From Mucilaginibacter sp. OK098 (GTDB lineage Bacteria > Bacteroidota > Bacteroidia > Sphingobacteriales > Sphingobacteriaceae), in contig NZ_FRCM01000005.1 of the NCBI RefSeq assembly GCF_900142915.1, positions 558,001 through 622,000 of the forward strand: a stretch of DNA of 64,000 nt. Direction: 5' to 3'. Shown here one piece after another: positions 1 through 9,297 of this stretch (within the stretch, counting starts at the first letter, position 1; the number at the start of each line of letters is the position of its first letter). The notes beneath the pieces were generated by a model. It did not search any database and was not told the origin of the DNA. It saw only the letters and a program-made list of their open reading frames with translations. The translations under genes were made by a program, and so were the position numbers.

Positions 1-710
1 AAGTTTACATCGCTAAAAAGCGTAAGCTTAAAGTGGGTGATAAAATGGCGGGCCGTCACGGTAATAAGGGTATTGTTGCGCGTATTGTACGTGACGAGGA
101 CATGCCTTTCCTTGAAGACGGAACACCGGTTGATATTGTGTTGAACCCGCTGGGTGTACCTTCACGTATGAACTTAGGCCAGATCTATGAAACTGTATTA
201 GGCTGGGCCGGTAAAGAGCTTGGAATTAAATTTGCTACTCCTATTTTCGATGGTGCAAGCCATGAAGAAGTGGAAGAATGGGTTAAAAAGGCAAACTTAC
301 CTGAATCAGGCCGTACCTATTTATACAATGGTTTAACAGGTGACCGTTTCGACCAGCAAACAACTGTAGGTATAATCTACATGCTGAAACTGGGCCACAT
401 GGTTGATGACAAGATGCACGCACGTTCAATTGGGCCATATTCATTAATTACACAACAGCCATTGGGTGGTAAAGCCCAGTTTGGTGGTCAGCGTTTTGGT
501 GAGATGGAGGTTTGGGCACTGGAAGCATTTGGTGCATCAAACATTCTGCAGGAAATATTGACTGTAAAATCTGATGATGTTATTGGCCGTGCCAAAACAT
601 ACGAAGCTATTGTTAAAGGCGAAAACCTGCCAACACCATCGGTTCCTGAATCATTCAACGTATTGGTTCATGAATTAAGAGGTTTAGGTTTGGATATCAC
701 ATTAGAATAA
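1..710 (+). CDS. rpoB: RNA polymerase beta subunit, C-terminal part (5'-truncated by window edge)
   Basis: This is the C-terminal ~235 residues of the beta subunit; the first complete codon is at position 3 and the gene starts outside the window. The KMAGRHGNKG motif near the visible start carries lysines that contact the active centre. It is followed by the conserved GxxYMLKLGHMVDDKMHARS region and the GGQRFGEMEVWALEAFGA motif that binds beta-prime, all typical of RpoB. A GTG at 33 could be mistaken for a start, but the frame is open and conserved upstream of it. rpoC follows on the same strand after a repeat-filled gap, the usual rpoBC operon. Confidence 0.98.
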   Translation, partial: VYIAKKRKLKVGDKMAGRHGNKGIVARIVRDEDMPFLEDGTPVDIVLNPLGVPSRMNLGQIYETVLGWAGKELGIKFATPIFDGASHEEVEEWVKKANLPESGRTYLYNGLTGDRFDQQTTVGIIYMLKLGHMVDDKMHARSIGPYSLITQQPLGGKAQFGGQRFGEMEVWALEAFGASNILQEILTVKSDDVIGRAKTYEAIVKGENLPTPSVPESFNVLVHELRGLGLDITLE

Positions 711-790
711 GGTAAAAGGATAAAGGTAAAAGGTGAAAGGCAGAAATGTCAATACCTTTTACCTTTCACCTTTCGCCCTTCACCTTCAAA
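711..790. repeat. Fold-back heptamer repeat filling the rpoB-rpoC gap
   Basis: Directly after the rpoB stop codon the + strand reads as heptamers of the form GGTRAAA (GGTAAAA, GGATAAA, GGTAAAA, GGTGAAA; about 711-742). From about 753 to 787 the same heptamers appear on the opposite strand (CCTTTTACCTTTCACC and related words). The two halves can pair imperfectly into a hairpin in the rpoBC transcript. The structure ends about 15 bases before the rpoC start. It has the same architecture as the repeats at 46762, 50887 and 56321 but uses a different word. Confidence 0.8.
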
Positions 791-805
791 AAAAAGAAAG
801 AATTT

Positions 806-3800
806 ATGTCTTACAAAAAGGATAATAAAATCAAGAGTAATTTCACCACTATTACCATCAGTTTAGCTTCTCCGGAATCTATCCTGGAGCGTTCGAGCGG
901 TGAAGTTTTAAAACCTGAAACCATTAACTACAGGACCTACAAGCCTGAGCGTGATGGTTTGTTCTGCGAGCGTATTTTTGGTCCGGTTAAAGATTATGAG
1001 TGCCATTGCGGTAAATACAAACGTATCCGTTACAAGGGTATAGTTTGTGATCGTTGCGGTGTTGAAGTAACTGAGAAAAAAGTACGTCGTGAGCGTATGG
1101 GGCACATCAATTTGGTGGTTCCTGTTGCGCACATCTGGTATTTCCGTTCGTTACCAAATAAAATTGGTTACTTATTGGGCCTACCAACAAAAAGATTGGA
1201 TCTGATCATTTACTACGAACGTTATGTAGTAATCCAACCTGGTATTAAAGAAGCTGACGGAATCAACAAAATGGATTTCCTTACAGAAGAAGAATACCTT
1301 GACGTATTGGATACCCTTCCAAAAGAAAACCAATACCTGGACGATAAAGATCCGCAAAAATTTGTGGCTAAAATGGGCGCCGAGGCATTAGAGGAGTTAT
1401 TAAAACGCCTTGACCTTGACGAATTATCATTTAGCTTACGTCACCAGGCTGCCAATGAAACCTCACAACAACGTAAAAACGAAGCTTTAAAACGTTTACA
1501 GGTTGTTGAAGCTTTCCGCGATGCAAAAACCAGAATTGAGAATAACCCTGAGTGGATGATCGTTAAGATCGTTCCGGTTATCCCGCCTGAATTGCGTCCG
1601 TTAGTACCATTGGAAGGTGGCCGTTTTGCAACCTCAGATTTAAATGACCTTTACCGTCGTGTAATTATCCGTAACAATCGTTTAAAGCGTTTGATCGAGA
1701 TAAAAGCGCCGGAAGTTATATTACGTAACGAAAAACGTATGTTACAGGAAGCTGTTGACTCGTTGTTCGATAACTCACGTAAAGTAAACGCGGTTAAAAC
1801 CGAAGGTAACCGTGCATTGAAATCACTTTCAGACATCCTGAAAGGTAAGCAAGGCCGTTTCCGTCAAAACTTATTAGGTAAACGTGTTGATTATTCAGCC
1901 CGTTCTGTAATTGTTGTAGGTCCAAACCTTAAATTACACGAGTGCGGTTTACCAAAAGATATGGCTGCCGAGTTGTTTAAACCATTTATCATCCGCAAAA
2001 TGATTGAGCGTGGTGTGGTTAAAACAGTAAAATCTGCCAAAAAGATTGTTGACCGTAAAGACCCATTAGTTTGGGACATTTTGGAAAACGTATTAAAAGG
2101 CCACCCTGTATTATTAAACCGTGCGCCTACGCTGCACCGTTTAGGGATCCAGGCATTTCAGCCAAAACTGGTTGAAGGTAAGGCTATCCAATTGCACCCG
2201 TTAACCTGTACCGCCTTTAACGCGGATTTTGACGGTGACCAGATGGCTGTGCACGTACCACTAGGTAACGCAGCAATTTTGGAAGCCCAGGTTTTAATGC
2301 TTGCATCACACAACATCCTTAACCCTGCCAACGGAACACCTATTACAGTTCCATCGCAGGACATGGTGCTTGGTTTGTACTACATAACCAAAGGCCGTAA
2401 AACTGATGCTGAACGTGTTGTAAAAGGTGAAGGTTTAACTTTCTATTCTTCTGAAGAAGTAATTATAGCTTACAACGAACGTAAGATTGACCTGCATGCC
2501 TTTATTAAGGTTAAAGGAATGATCAAAGAACGTGACGGACATATTGTAAGCAAAATTATTGATACAACTGTTGGCCGTGTGTTATTTAATGAGCATGTTC
2601 CGGTTGAGGTAGGTTATATTAATGAGCTGCTTACCAAAAAATCATTACGTGATATTATTGGCGAGGTAGTAAAAATTACCGGTATGGCGCGCGCTGCCCA
2701 GTTCCTTGATGATATTAAGGAATTAGGTTTCAGAATGGCATTCCAGGGTGGTTTATCATTTAACCTGAAGGATATTAACATCCCTGATGAAAAAGTTACG
2801 CTGATAGCACAGGCTTCAAAACAAGTTGAAGAGGTGATGGGTAACTACAACATGGGCTTTATTACCAATAACGAACGTTATAACCAGATCATCGATATTT
2901 GGACCCGTATCAACAACCGCTTAACTGCGAATGTGATGGAAATCCTGTCGTCTGATAATCAAGGTTTCAACTCGGTTTATATGATGCTTGATTCAGGAGC
3001 CCGTGGTTCTAAAGAGCAGATCCGTCAGCTTGCAGGTATGCGTGGTTTGATGGCTAAGCCTCAAAAATCAGGTTCAGGTGGTGAGATCATTGAAAACCCG
3101 ATCCTTTCAAACTTTAAGGAAGGTTTGTCAGTATTGGAGTACTTTATCTCAACTCACGGTGCACGTAAAGGTTTGGCAGATACGGCGTTAAAAACAGCTG
3201 ATGCTGGTTACTTAACCCGTAGGTTGCATGACGTTGCCCAGGATATGATTGTTGGTACAGTTGATTGCGGTACTCTAAGAGGGATCTATACTACAGCCCT
3301 TAAAGATAACGAGGATATTGTTGAACCATTATACGATCGTATTTTAGGCCGTACCTCTTTACATGATGTGCTAGACCCTATTACTAATACCTTATTAGTA
3401 TCAGCAGGCCAGGACATTACAGAAGAGATTGGTAAAAATATAGAAAATTCTCCGTTAGAAGGTATCGAGATTCGTTCGGTATTAACCTGCGAAAGCAAAC
3501 GCGGTGTATGTGCATTATGTTACGGACGTAACCTTGCAAGCGGTAAACGCGTGCAAAAAGGTGAAGCTGTTGGTGTAATTGCTGCACAGTCTATCGGTGA
3601 GCCGGGTACACAGTTAACATTACGTACATTCCACGTGGGTGGTACTGCATCAAACATTGCAGCTGAATCACAGATCAACGCAAGGTTTGAAGGTATCATT
3701 GAATTTGAAAACGTTCGTACAGTTGAATACAAAACCGAAGACGGTTTGGTAGAGGTTGTATTAGGTCGTTCAGGCGAATTCAGGATAGTTGAAGAGGGAA

Positions 3801-5092
3801 CCAATAAAGTTATTGTTACCAACAACATTCCTTACGGTGCATACTTGTATGTGAAGGATGGCAGCAAGATAGCCAAAGGCGATCGGATCTGTTCATGGGA
3901 TCCATACAATGCGGTAATTATATCTGAATTTGCGGGTGTTGCCAAGTTTGAAGCTGTTTTGGAAGGTATTACTTTCCGTGAAGAATCAGACGAGCAAACA
4001 GGTCACCGTGAAAAGGTAATCATCGATACAAGAGATAAAACAAAGAACCCGGTTATCCAGGTTGCTGATAATAAAGGAAACATCATTAAAGGATATAACA
4101 TCCCGGTAGGTGCCCACATTGCAGTTGACGAAAACGAAAAACTACAAACAGGGCAGGTTATTGCTAAAATACCTCGTTCAACAGGTAAAACCCGTGATAT
4201 TACAGGTGGTTTACCACGTGTAACCGAGTTGTTTGAAGCACGTAACCCATCAAACCCTGCTGTAGTAACTGAAATTGATGGTGTGGTAACTTTAGGTGGT
4301 GTTAAACGTGGTAACCGCGAGATCACCATTGAATCAAAAGACGGCCAGGTTAAAAAATACCTTGTTCCATTGTCAAAACACATCCTTGTACAGGATAATG
4401 ACTTTGTGAAAGCTGGTATGCCATTGTCTGACGGTTCAATTTCACCTGCTGATATACTTGCAATTAAGGGCCCTGCTGCAGTGCAGGAATACCTGGTAAA
4501 TGGTATTCAGGAAGTTTACCGTTTGCAGGGTGTGAAGATCAACGATAAGCACTTTGAAGTGATCGTTCACCAGATGATGCAGAAGGTAGCTATTGAAGAT
4601 GCCGGCGATACCCGTTTCCTTGAAAGAGAAGCTGTTGACAGTTGGGATTTTATGCTTGAGAATGATGACATCTTTGATAAAAAGGTTGTTACAGAACCAG
4701 GCGACTCAACAAGTTTAAAATCTGGCCAGATTGTTTCAGTAAGAAGGCTGCGTGACGAAAACTCAATTTTAAAACGTAAAGATTTAAAATTAGTTGAAGT
4801 GCGTGATGCTATTGCTGCAACGTCAAGCCCTATGTTACAGGGTATAACCAGGGCTTCGTTAGGTACTAAGTCGTTTATCTCGGCAGCATCGTTCCAGGAA
4901 ACTACAAAAGTTCTGAACGAAGCAGCAATAGCGGGTAAAAAAGATTTAATGCTTGGTTTGAAAGAGAATGTTATAGTAGGTCACCTAATTCCATCAGGAA
5001 CCGGTTTACGCGAATACGAAAATATCCGTGTAGGTTCACAAGAAGAATTTGACCGCTTAATGGCTTCAAAAGCTGAAGAAGTAGAAGCATAA
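806..5092 (+). CDS. rpoC: RNA polymerase beta-prime subunit
   Basis: RpoC of 1428 residues, the large catalytic subunit of RNA polymerase. An N-terminal zinc-binding cluster (CHCGKY...CDRCG, about residues 65-83) is followed by NADFDGD at 472-478, whose three aspartates hold the catalytic magnesium. A second cysteine cluster (C-E-S-K...C-ALC) begins near residue 895. The frame is open up to an ATG at 746, but that extension lies inside the intergenic repeat and encodes low-complexity sequence. The ATG at 806 (MSYKKDNK), preceded by an A/G-rich stretch, is the better start. A strong terminator follows. Confidence 0.98.
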   Translation: MSYKKDNKIKSNFTTITISLASPESILERSSGEVLKPETINYRTYKPERDGLFCERIFGPVKDYECHCGKYKRIRYKGIVCDRCGVEVTEKKVRRERMGHINLVVPVAHIWYFRSLPNKIGYLLGLPTKRLDLIIYYERYVVIQPGIKEADGINKMDFLTEEEYLDVLDTLPKENQYLDDKDPQKFVAKMGAEALEELLKRLDLDELSFSLRHQAANETSQQRKNEALKRLQVVEAFRDAKTRIENNPEWMIVKIVPVIPPELRPLVPLEGGRFATSDLNDLYRRVIIRNNRLKRLIEIKAPEVILRNEKRMLQEAVDSLFDNSRKVNAVKTEGNRALKSLSDILKGKQGRFRQNLLGKRVDYSARSVIVVGPNLKLHECGLPKDMAAELFKPFIIRKMIERGVVKTVKSAKKIVDRKDPLVWDILENVLKGHPVLLNRAPTLHRLGIQAFQPKLVEGKAIQLHPLTCTAFNADFDGDQMAVHVPLGNAAILEAQVLMLASHNILNPANGTPITVPSQDMVLGLYYITKGRKTDAERVVKGEGLTFYSSEEVIIAYNERKIDLHAFIKVKGMIKERDGHIVSKIIDTTVGRVLFNEHVPVEVGYINELLTKKSLRDIIGEVVKITGMARAAQFLDDIKELGFRMAFQGGLSFNLKDINIPDEKVTLIAQASKQVEEVMGNYNMGFITNNERYNQIIDIWTRINNRLTANVMEILSSDNQGFNSVYMMLDSGARGSKEQIRQLAGMRGLMAKPQKSGSGGEIIENPILSNFKEGLSVLEYFISTHGARKGLADTALKTADAGYLTRRLHDVAQDMIVGTVDCGTLRGIYTTALKDNEDIVEPLYDRILGRTSLHDVLDPITNTLLVSAGQDITEEIGKNIENSPLEGIEIRSVLTCESKRGVCALCYGRNLASGKRVQKGEAVGVIAAQSIGEPGTQLTLRTFHVGGTASNIAAESQINARFEGIIEFENVRTVEYKTEDGLVEVVLGRSGEFRIVEEGTNKVIVTNNIPYGAYLYVKDGSKIAKGDRICSWDPYNAVIISEFAGVAKFEAVLEGITFREESDEQTGHREKVIIDTRDKTKNPVIQVADNKGNIIKGYNIPVGAHIAVDENEKLQTGQVIAKIPRSTGKTRDITGGLPRVTELFEARNPSNPAVVTEIDGVVTLGGVKRGNREITIESKDGQVKKYLVPLSKHILVQDNDFVKAGMPLSDGSISPADILAIKGPAAVQEYLVNGIQEVYRLQGVKINDKHFEVIVHQMMQKVAIEDAGDTRFLEREAVDSWDFMLENDDIFDKKVVTEPGDSTSLKSGQIVSVRRLRDENSILKRKDLKLVEVRDAIAATSSPMLQGITRASLGTKSFISAASFQETTKVLNEAAIAGKKDLMLGLKENVIVGHLIPSGTGLREYENIRVGSQEEFDRLMASKAEEVEA

Positions 5093-5113
5093 GCAAATAA
5101 ACTTTATAATTAT

Positions 5114-5145
5114 AAAGCCTTCCTTTTAAAGGAAGGCTTTTTTTA
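5114..5145 (+). terminator. Rho-independent terminator of rpoBC
   Basis: A 13-bp inverted repeat (AAAGCCTTCCTTT and its complement, one-base centre) spans 5114-5140 and runs into a T-tract, 22 bases after the rpoC stop codon. Confidence 0.93.
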
Positions 5146-5248
5146 TTATAGAACAAGTTAAAAACCAATACTGGTACAATCATCCGTCAAATTTGGTTAT
5201 GACAAAAAGTTTATATAAAATCAAAGTCCGTATCTTTATATTTCTCAA

Positions 5249-5256
5249 TATTTTTG
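5249..5256 (+). promoter_or_regulatory. Candidate -7 box (TATTTTTG)
   Basis: Exact match to the Bacteroidota -7 consensus TAnnTTTG, 17 bases before the start of the secreted protein gene and after the rpoC terminator. No convincing -33 box is visible. A six-base match is expected by chance every few kb in AT-rich DNA. Confidence 0.4.
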
Positions 5257-5272
5257 TTACTTTAAATTTACC

Positions 5273-6550
5273 ATGGGGAAAATATCATTAATACTGCTAA
5301 TTATTATCGCTTTCAATCCAATTATTGGCATTGGCTCTGAAAAAGTTTCCCCTGTTTCTTTACGTAAGCATTCTATTACGATAAATGGCGTTATTTCTGA
5401 TACATCAAAATATGAAACCCAAATTCCTACGATTGCATGGATAGGTGTGCCTCAAAATCAATCAAGCCTTATTCGTTATCAAGAATTAAAAGCTTCAGGT
5501 ATCACACAAAGCTTCTATCCGTTTACAGACGCCAATGCGGTTCAAACAGCAATCGATCTGGCTCAAAAGGCAGGAGTTAAATTATTTATTTCCTGCCCGG
5601 AACTTGCTACCGATCCAGAAAAAATTGTAAAACGTTTTATGAATCATCCCGCCATAGCAGGATACTACCTTGTGGATGAACCTGGAAGGGCTGCCTTTCC
5701 AACCCTGGCATTATTAGTAAAAAGAATAAGAGCTATTGATGATAAACATATGTGTTATATAAATCTTTTACCCAATGATGCTAGTATTACTCAGCTTGGC
5801 GTTAAATCTTACCAGGAATACTTAGATACGTATATAAAGGAGGTTCCGGTTCAGGCATTGTCTTTTGATCATTATCCTATTATGAGTACCACAGAACCGC
5901 TTCTACATGCTTTATGGTATAAAAATTTAGAGATGGTTTCCGAAGCGGCTAAAAAATCTCATAAACCATTCTGGGCATTTGCTCTTACTGTTGCTTTTAC
6001 ACCATATCCCGTTCCAACTTTGGGTTCAATAAGGCTGCAGGTTTACAGTGACTTAGCCTATGGTGCTCAGGCAATAGAGTATTTTACTTATTGGACCGTT
6101 TCTGATGGGGTAATACACAATTTCCATAATGCTTCTATTGCTATTGATGGAACAAAAACTGATGTATATGGAAAAATACAACAGATGAATAAAGAAATTA
6201 AGGGATTATCCGGTGTTTTTTTTGGGGCAAAAGTGATTTCTATAGCTCACACGGGAAATAGTATTCCTGACGGCACCAAACGCCTTAATCAACTTCCCAA
6301 ACCTATTACAATGCTTAAAACTGATGGACTGGGAGCTGTAGTTTCTGTTTTAAAGAAAAATAGAGATTTATTTTTAGTTATAGTTAATCGTGATTATATA
6401 AATCCGATGATTTTGACAATAAAGTGTGCAAGAGGAGTTAGCAAAATTTTAAAAGACGGATCTTTAATCCCACAAGGTCCAGGGGGTAATAAAATTAAAA
6501 TAGAGCCGGGTGACATTGCCATTTATAGATGGTCTGATAGGAAAAATTAG
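5273..6550 (+). CDS. Secreted TIM-barrel-like protein, possible glycoside hydrolase
   Basis: 425 residues with an N-terminal hydrophobic signal segment (about 4-20) and no lipobox. The pattern suggests a TIM barrel: strands alternate with helices, GVKLFISCPE is followed by a YYLVDEPG segment (D135-E136-P137), then SFDHYP and WAFALTV. An Asp-Glu-Pro after a strand resembles the acid/base position of clan GH-A hydrolases, but the second carboxylate is not obvious. The last ~80 residues (VSVLKKNRDLFLVIVNRD) look like a C-terminal beta-sandwich. It stands alone between rpoC and the DUF3467 gene. The glycosidase role is inference and no exact family was recognised. Confidence 0.55.
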   Translation: MGKISLILLIIIAFNPIIGIGSEKVSPVSLRKHSITINGVISDTSKYETQIPTIAWIGVPQNQSSLIRYQELKASGITQSFYPFTDANAVQTAIDLAQKAGVKLFISCPELATDPEKIVKRFMNHPAIAGYYLVDEPGRAAFPTLALLVKRIRAIDDKHMCYINLLPNDASITQLGVKSYQEYLDTYIKEVPVQALSFDHYPIMSTTEPLLHALWYKNLEMVSEAAKKSHKPFWAFALTVAFTPYPVPTLGSIRLQVYSDLAYGAQAIEYFTYWTVSDGVIHNFHNASIAIDGTKTDVYGKIQQMNKEIKGLSGVFFGAKVISIAHTGNSIPDGTKRLNQLPKPITMLKTDGLGAVVSVLKKNRDLFLVIVNRDYINPMILTIKCARGVSKILKDGSLIPQGPGGNKIKIEPGDIAIYRWSDRKN

Positions 6551-6653
6551 GATATATGATGTTTTAAAAAATACCATAATGGCTTCAAAAACTTTCTCAT
6601 GTATAAATATGAATAAACTTATTTTTAAATGGCAGCTTTACTAATTTAGCAAC

Positions 6654-6965
6654 ATGGAAGAACAAAACGAAAATCAACTAAATATTGAGCTTTCTGAGGA
6701 AATTGCAGAAGGTATTTACTCTAACCTGGCAATTATAACGCATTCAAGCTCAGAGTTTGTGCTCGATTTTATCCGTGTTATGCCTGGCGTACCCAAAGCC
6801 AAAGTAAAATCAAGGATAATATTAACACCTGAACACGCTAAAAGATTATTAACGGCTTTGGAAGATAATGTTGAAAAATTTGAAGATGCTAACGGCCGGA
6901 TTAAAATTCAGCAGGACCCATCCGGCTTTCCGATGAATTTTGGCGGTACAATGGGGCAGGCTTAA
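6654..6965 (+). CDS. DUF3467 family protein
   Basis: A 103-residue cytoplasmic protein without signal peptide. The pattern IxLSEEIAEGIYSNLAIITHS...EFVLDFIRVMPG...KVKSRIILTPEHAKRLLTALEDNV matches DUF3467, a small Bacteroidota family of unknown function. The C-terminal tail is Gly/Met-rich. A TAATTTAG sequence at 6642-6649 resembles a -7 box with a mismatch and would give an almost leaderless transcript. The gene lies just upstream of gmd, 50 bases apart. No function is assigned. Confidence 0.8.
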   Translation: MEEQNENQLNIELSEEIAEGIYSNLAIITHSSSEFVLDFIRVMPGVPKAKVKSRIILTPEHAKRLLTALEDNVEKFEDANGRIKIQQDPSGFPMNFGGTMGQA

Positions 6966-7015
6966 TAACATCTGTTTAATATTATAAAATACTTTTAAAG
7001 AATTTAGCAAAACTT

Positions 7016-8131
7016 ATGAAAAAAACAGCACTTATAACTGGAATAACCGGGCAGGACGGAGCATATTTAACCGAGCTTTTACTATCAAAAGGATATGAAG
7101 TTCATGGGATTAAACGCAGGAGTTCGTTGTTTAATACTGATAGAATAGACCATTTATACCAGGACCCGCACGAAGAAAACAAAAACCTGATCCTGCATTA
7201 TGGCGATTTGAGCGACAGCACCAATTTAATACGTATTATTCAACAGGTTCAACCTGATGAAATTTATAATTTGGGTGCAATGTCACATGTTAAAGTAAGT
7301 TTTGACACCCCTGAGTATACAGCCAACGCTGATGGTATTGGAACTTTAAGAATACTGGAAGCAATAAGAATATTAGGATTAAGCAAGAAAACCAGGATTT
7401 ATCAGGCATCAACTTCTGAACTTTATGGTTTAGTCCAGGCGGTTCCGCAATCAGAAACCACACCTTTTTATCCGCGTTCGCCTTATGCGGTTGCAAAACT
7501 TTACGCTTATTGGATAACTGTTAATTATCGTGAGGCCTATGATATTTTTGCTTGTAACGGAATTTTGTTTAATCATGAAAGCCCACTCCGCGGCGAAACC
7601 TTTGTAACACGAAAAATAACCCGTGCTGTAGCTAAAATTGCAATGAATTTGCAGGATAAGTTATTTCTTGGAAATTTGGATGCTCAAAGAGATTGGGGGC
7701 ATGCAAAAGATTATGTGGAGGCCATGTATCTTATATTACAGCAGGAAATAGCCGAAGATTATGTAATAGCTACAGGCGTAACTACGCGTGTGCGTGAATT
7801 TGTTAGAATGGCTTTTAAAGAAGTTGGAATAGAAGTTGATTTTAAAGGTGAGGGAGCGAACGAAAAGGGATATGTTGTAAGTTGTAATAATCCTGACTTT
7901 TTGATTGAAATTGGTAAAGAAGTAGTAGTAGTGGATGAAAAATATTTTCGTCCTACAGAAGTAGAATTGTTAATTGGCGATCCTACAAAATCTAAAACAA
8001 AATTAGGTTGGGAGCCAAAATATGACCTGCAAGGTTTGGTTAGCGAAATGGTTGCTGCGGATGTTGATTTATTTAGAAGAGAAAAACTGTTAAAAGATTC
8101 GGGTTACGTTATTAAAAACCAGTTTGAATAA
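7016..8131 (+). CDS. gmd: GDP-mannose 4,6-dehydratase
   Basis: 371-residue extended SDR enzyme that converts GDP-D-mannose to GDP-4-dehydro-6-deoxy-D-mannose, the first step to GDP-L-fucose. The NADP-binding motif GITGQDG is at residues 9-15, STSELYG at 132-138 and the catalytic YAVAK (Y157, K161) follows. GIKRRSS after the second strand is typical for NADP-dependent Gmd. Length is normal. The next gene, fcl, starts six bases after its stop, so the pair forms a GDP-fucose operon feeding the downstream polysaccharide locus. Confidence 0.96.
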   Translation: MKKTALITGITGQDGAYLTELLLSKGYEVHGIKRRSSLFNTDRIDHLYQDPHEENKNLILHYGDLSDSTNLIRIIQQVQPDEIYNLGAMSHVKVSFDTPEYTANADGIGTLRILEAIRILGLSKKTRIYQASTSELYGLVQAVPQSETTPFYPRSPYAVAKLYAYWITVNYREAYDIFACNGILFNHESPLRGETFVTRKITRAVAKIAMNLQDKLFLGNLDAQRDWGHAKDYVEAMYLILQQEIAEDYVIATGVTTRVREFVRMAFKEVGIEVDFKGEGANEKGYVVSCNNPDFLIEIGKEVVVVDEKYFRPTEVELLIGDPTKSKTKLGWEPKYDLQGLVSEMVAADVDLFRREKLLKDSGYVIKNQFE

Positions 8132-8137
8132 GAACTT

Positions 8138-9079
8138 ATGGAAATAGGAGCAAAAATATATATAGCAGGGCATCGGGGCATGGTAGGTTCTGCAATCCAT
8201 AGGAAATTAGTTAAAGAAGGGTACACCAATTTTATTACGCGCACATCAGACACGCTCGATCTCCGTAACCAGCAGCAGGTAGCCGATTTTTTTGATCAGG
8301 AAAAACCCGATTATGTTTTTTTAGCAGCTGCTAAAGTTGGCGGAATTGTAGCTAATAACACCTATAGGGCCGAGTTTTTGTATGATAACCTGCAGATTCA
8401 AAACAATGTTATCCATAACTCATACCTGAACGAAATAAAAAAGTTGATGTTTTTAGGATCAAGCTGTATTTACCCCAAGCTGGCTCCGCAACCATTAAAG
8501 GAAGAGTATTTACTTACTGGTTTATTGGAGCCTACGAATGAGCCTTATGCAATTGCTAAAATTGCAGGCATCAAAATGTGTGATGCTTATCGCGCACAAT
8601 ACGGGTGCAATTTTATATCTGTAATGCCTACTAACTTATATGGCTATAATGATAATTATCATCCGCAAAACTCACATGTATTGCCTGCTTTGATCCGCAG
8701 GTTTCATGAGGCGAAAGAGCATAGCTTGCCCGAGGTAACTATTTGGGGAACCGGTTCACCTAAAAGAGAGTTTTTATTTGCTGATGACCTGGCCTCCGCT
8801 TGCTATTATTTAATGCAGAACTACAATGAAGAGGGATTGGTTAATATAGGCACCGGCGAAGATATTTCAATTAAAGACCTGGCTTTATTAATTAAAGGAA
8901 TTGTTGGCTATAATGGTCAAATACAGTTTGATACCACTAAGCCCGATGGTACCCCCCGGAAATTGATGGACGTTAGCAAACTTCAAAGTAAAGGCTGGAA
9001 ACATACCGTTGAGCTGGAAGAGGGTATAAAAATGGCATACCAGGATTTTTTAAATAAACAAAAAAATAGTAGCGTTTAG
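8138..9079 (+). CDS. fcl: GDP-L-fucose synthase
   Basis: 313-residue SDR enzyme that epimerises and reduces GDP-4-dehydro-6-deoxy-D-mannose to GDP-L-fucose. The GHRGMVG nucleotide-binding loop is at residues 11-17, GSSCIYP carries the active-site Ser/Cys (about 107-113), and YAIAK gives Y137 and K141. NEPYAIAKIAG is diagnostic for Fcl/WcaG. It completes the pathway started by gmd six bases upstream. The 218-bp gap downstream has no gene and probably holds the promoter of the export locus; a near-match -7 box (TATTTTCG) is at 9223-9230. Confidence 0.95.
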   Translation: MEIGAKIYIAGHRGMVGSAIHRKLVKEGYTNFITRTSDTLDLRNQQQVADFFDQEKPDYVFLAAAKVGGIVANNTYRAEFLYDNLQIQNNVIHNSYLNEIKKLMFLGSSCIYPKLAPQPLKEEYLLTGLLEPTNEPYAIAKIAGIKMCDAYRAQYGCNFISVMPTNLYGYNDNYHPQNSHVLPALIRRFHEAKEHSLPEVTIWGTGSPKREFLFADDLASACYYLMQNYNEEGLVNIGTGEDISIKDLALLIKGIVGYNGQIQFDTTKPDGTPRKLMDVSKLQSKGWKHTVELEEGIKMAYQDFLNKQKNSSV

Positions 9080-9297
9080 GTATAAATAAACGTATTGTAG
9101 TTAAATTAAACGTTGCTATTAATACGTATGAAAGCGTAACAGGGCCCATTTATGTGTTTGTGTTTTTACCCCCTTGCTATTTAATACTGTTTCATTTATA
9201 ACACAAAATAATTTTATTTGCTTATTTTCGCAGCAAATTAGTTAGTAACCTGCCTCGGTTTAGTATAAAACTTTATAGCTGGGATTTATATAAAATA

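Noticed and set aside
746..805. Upstream ATG at 746 as the start of rpoC
   Set aside because: The extension translates the intergenic heptamer repeat (FTFHLSPFTF) and has no counterpart in RpoC proteins; the ATG at 806 fits the family.
3520..4383. Long antisense ORFs within rpoC (102 and 126 residues)
   Set aside because: They are shadows of the rpoC reading frame without homology or start context.
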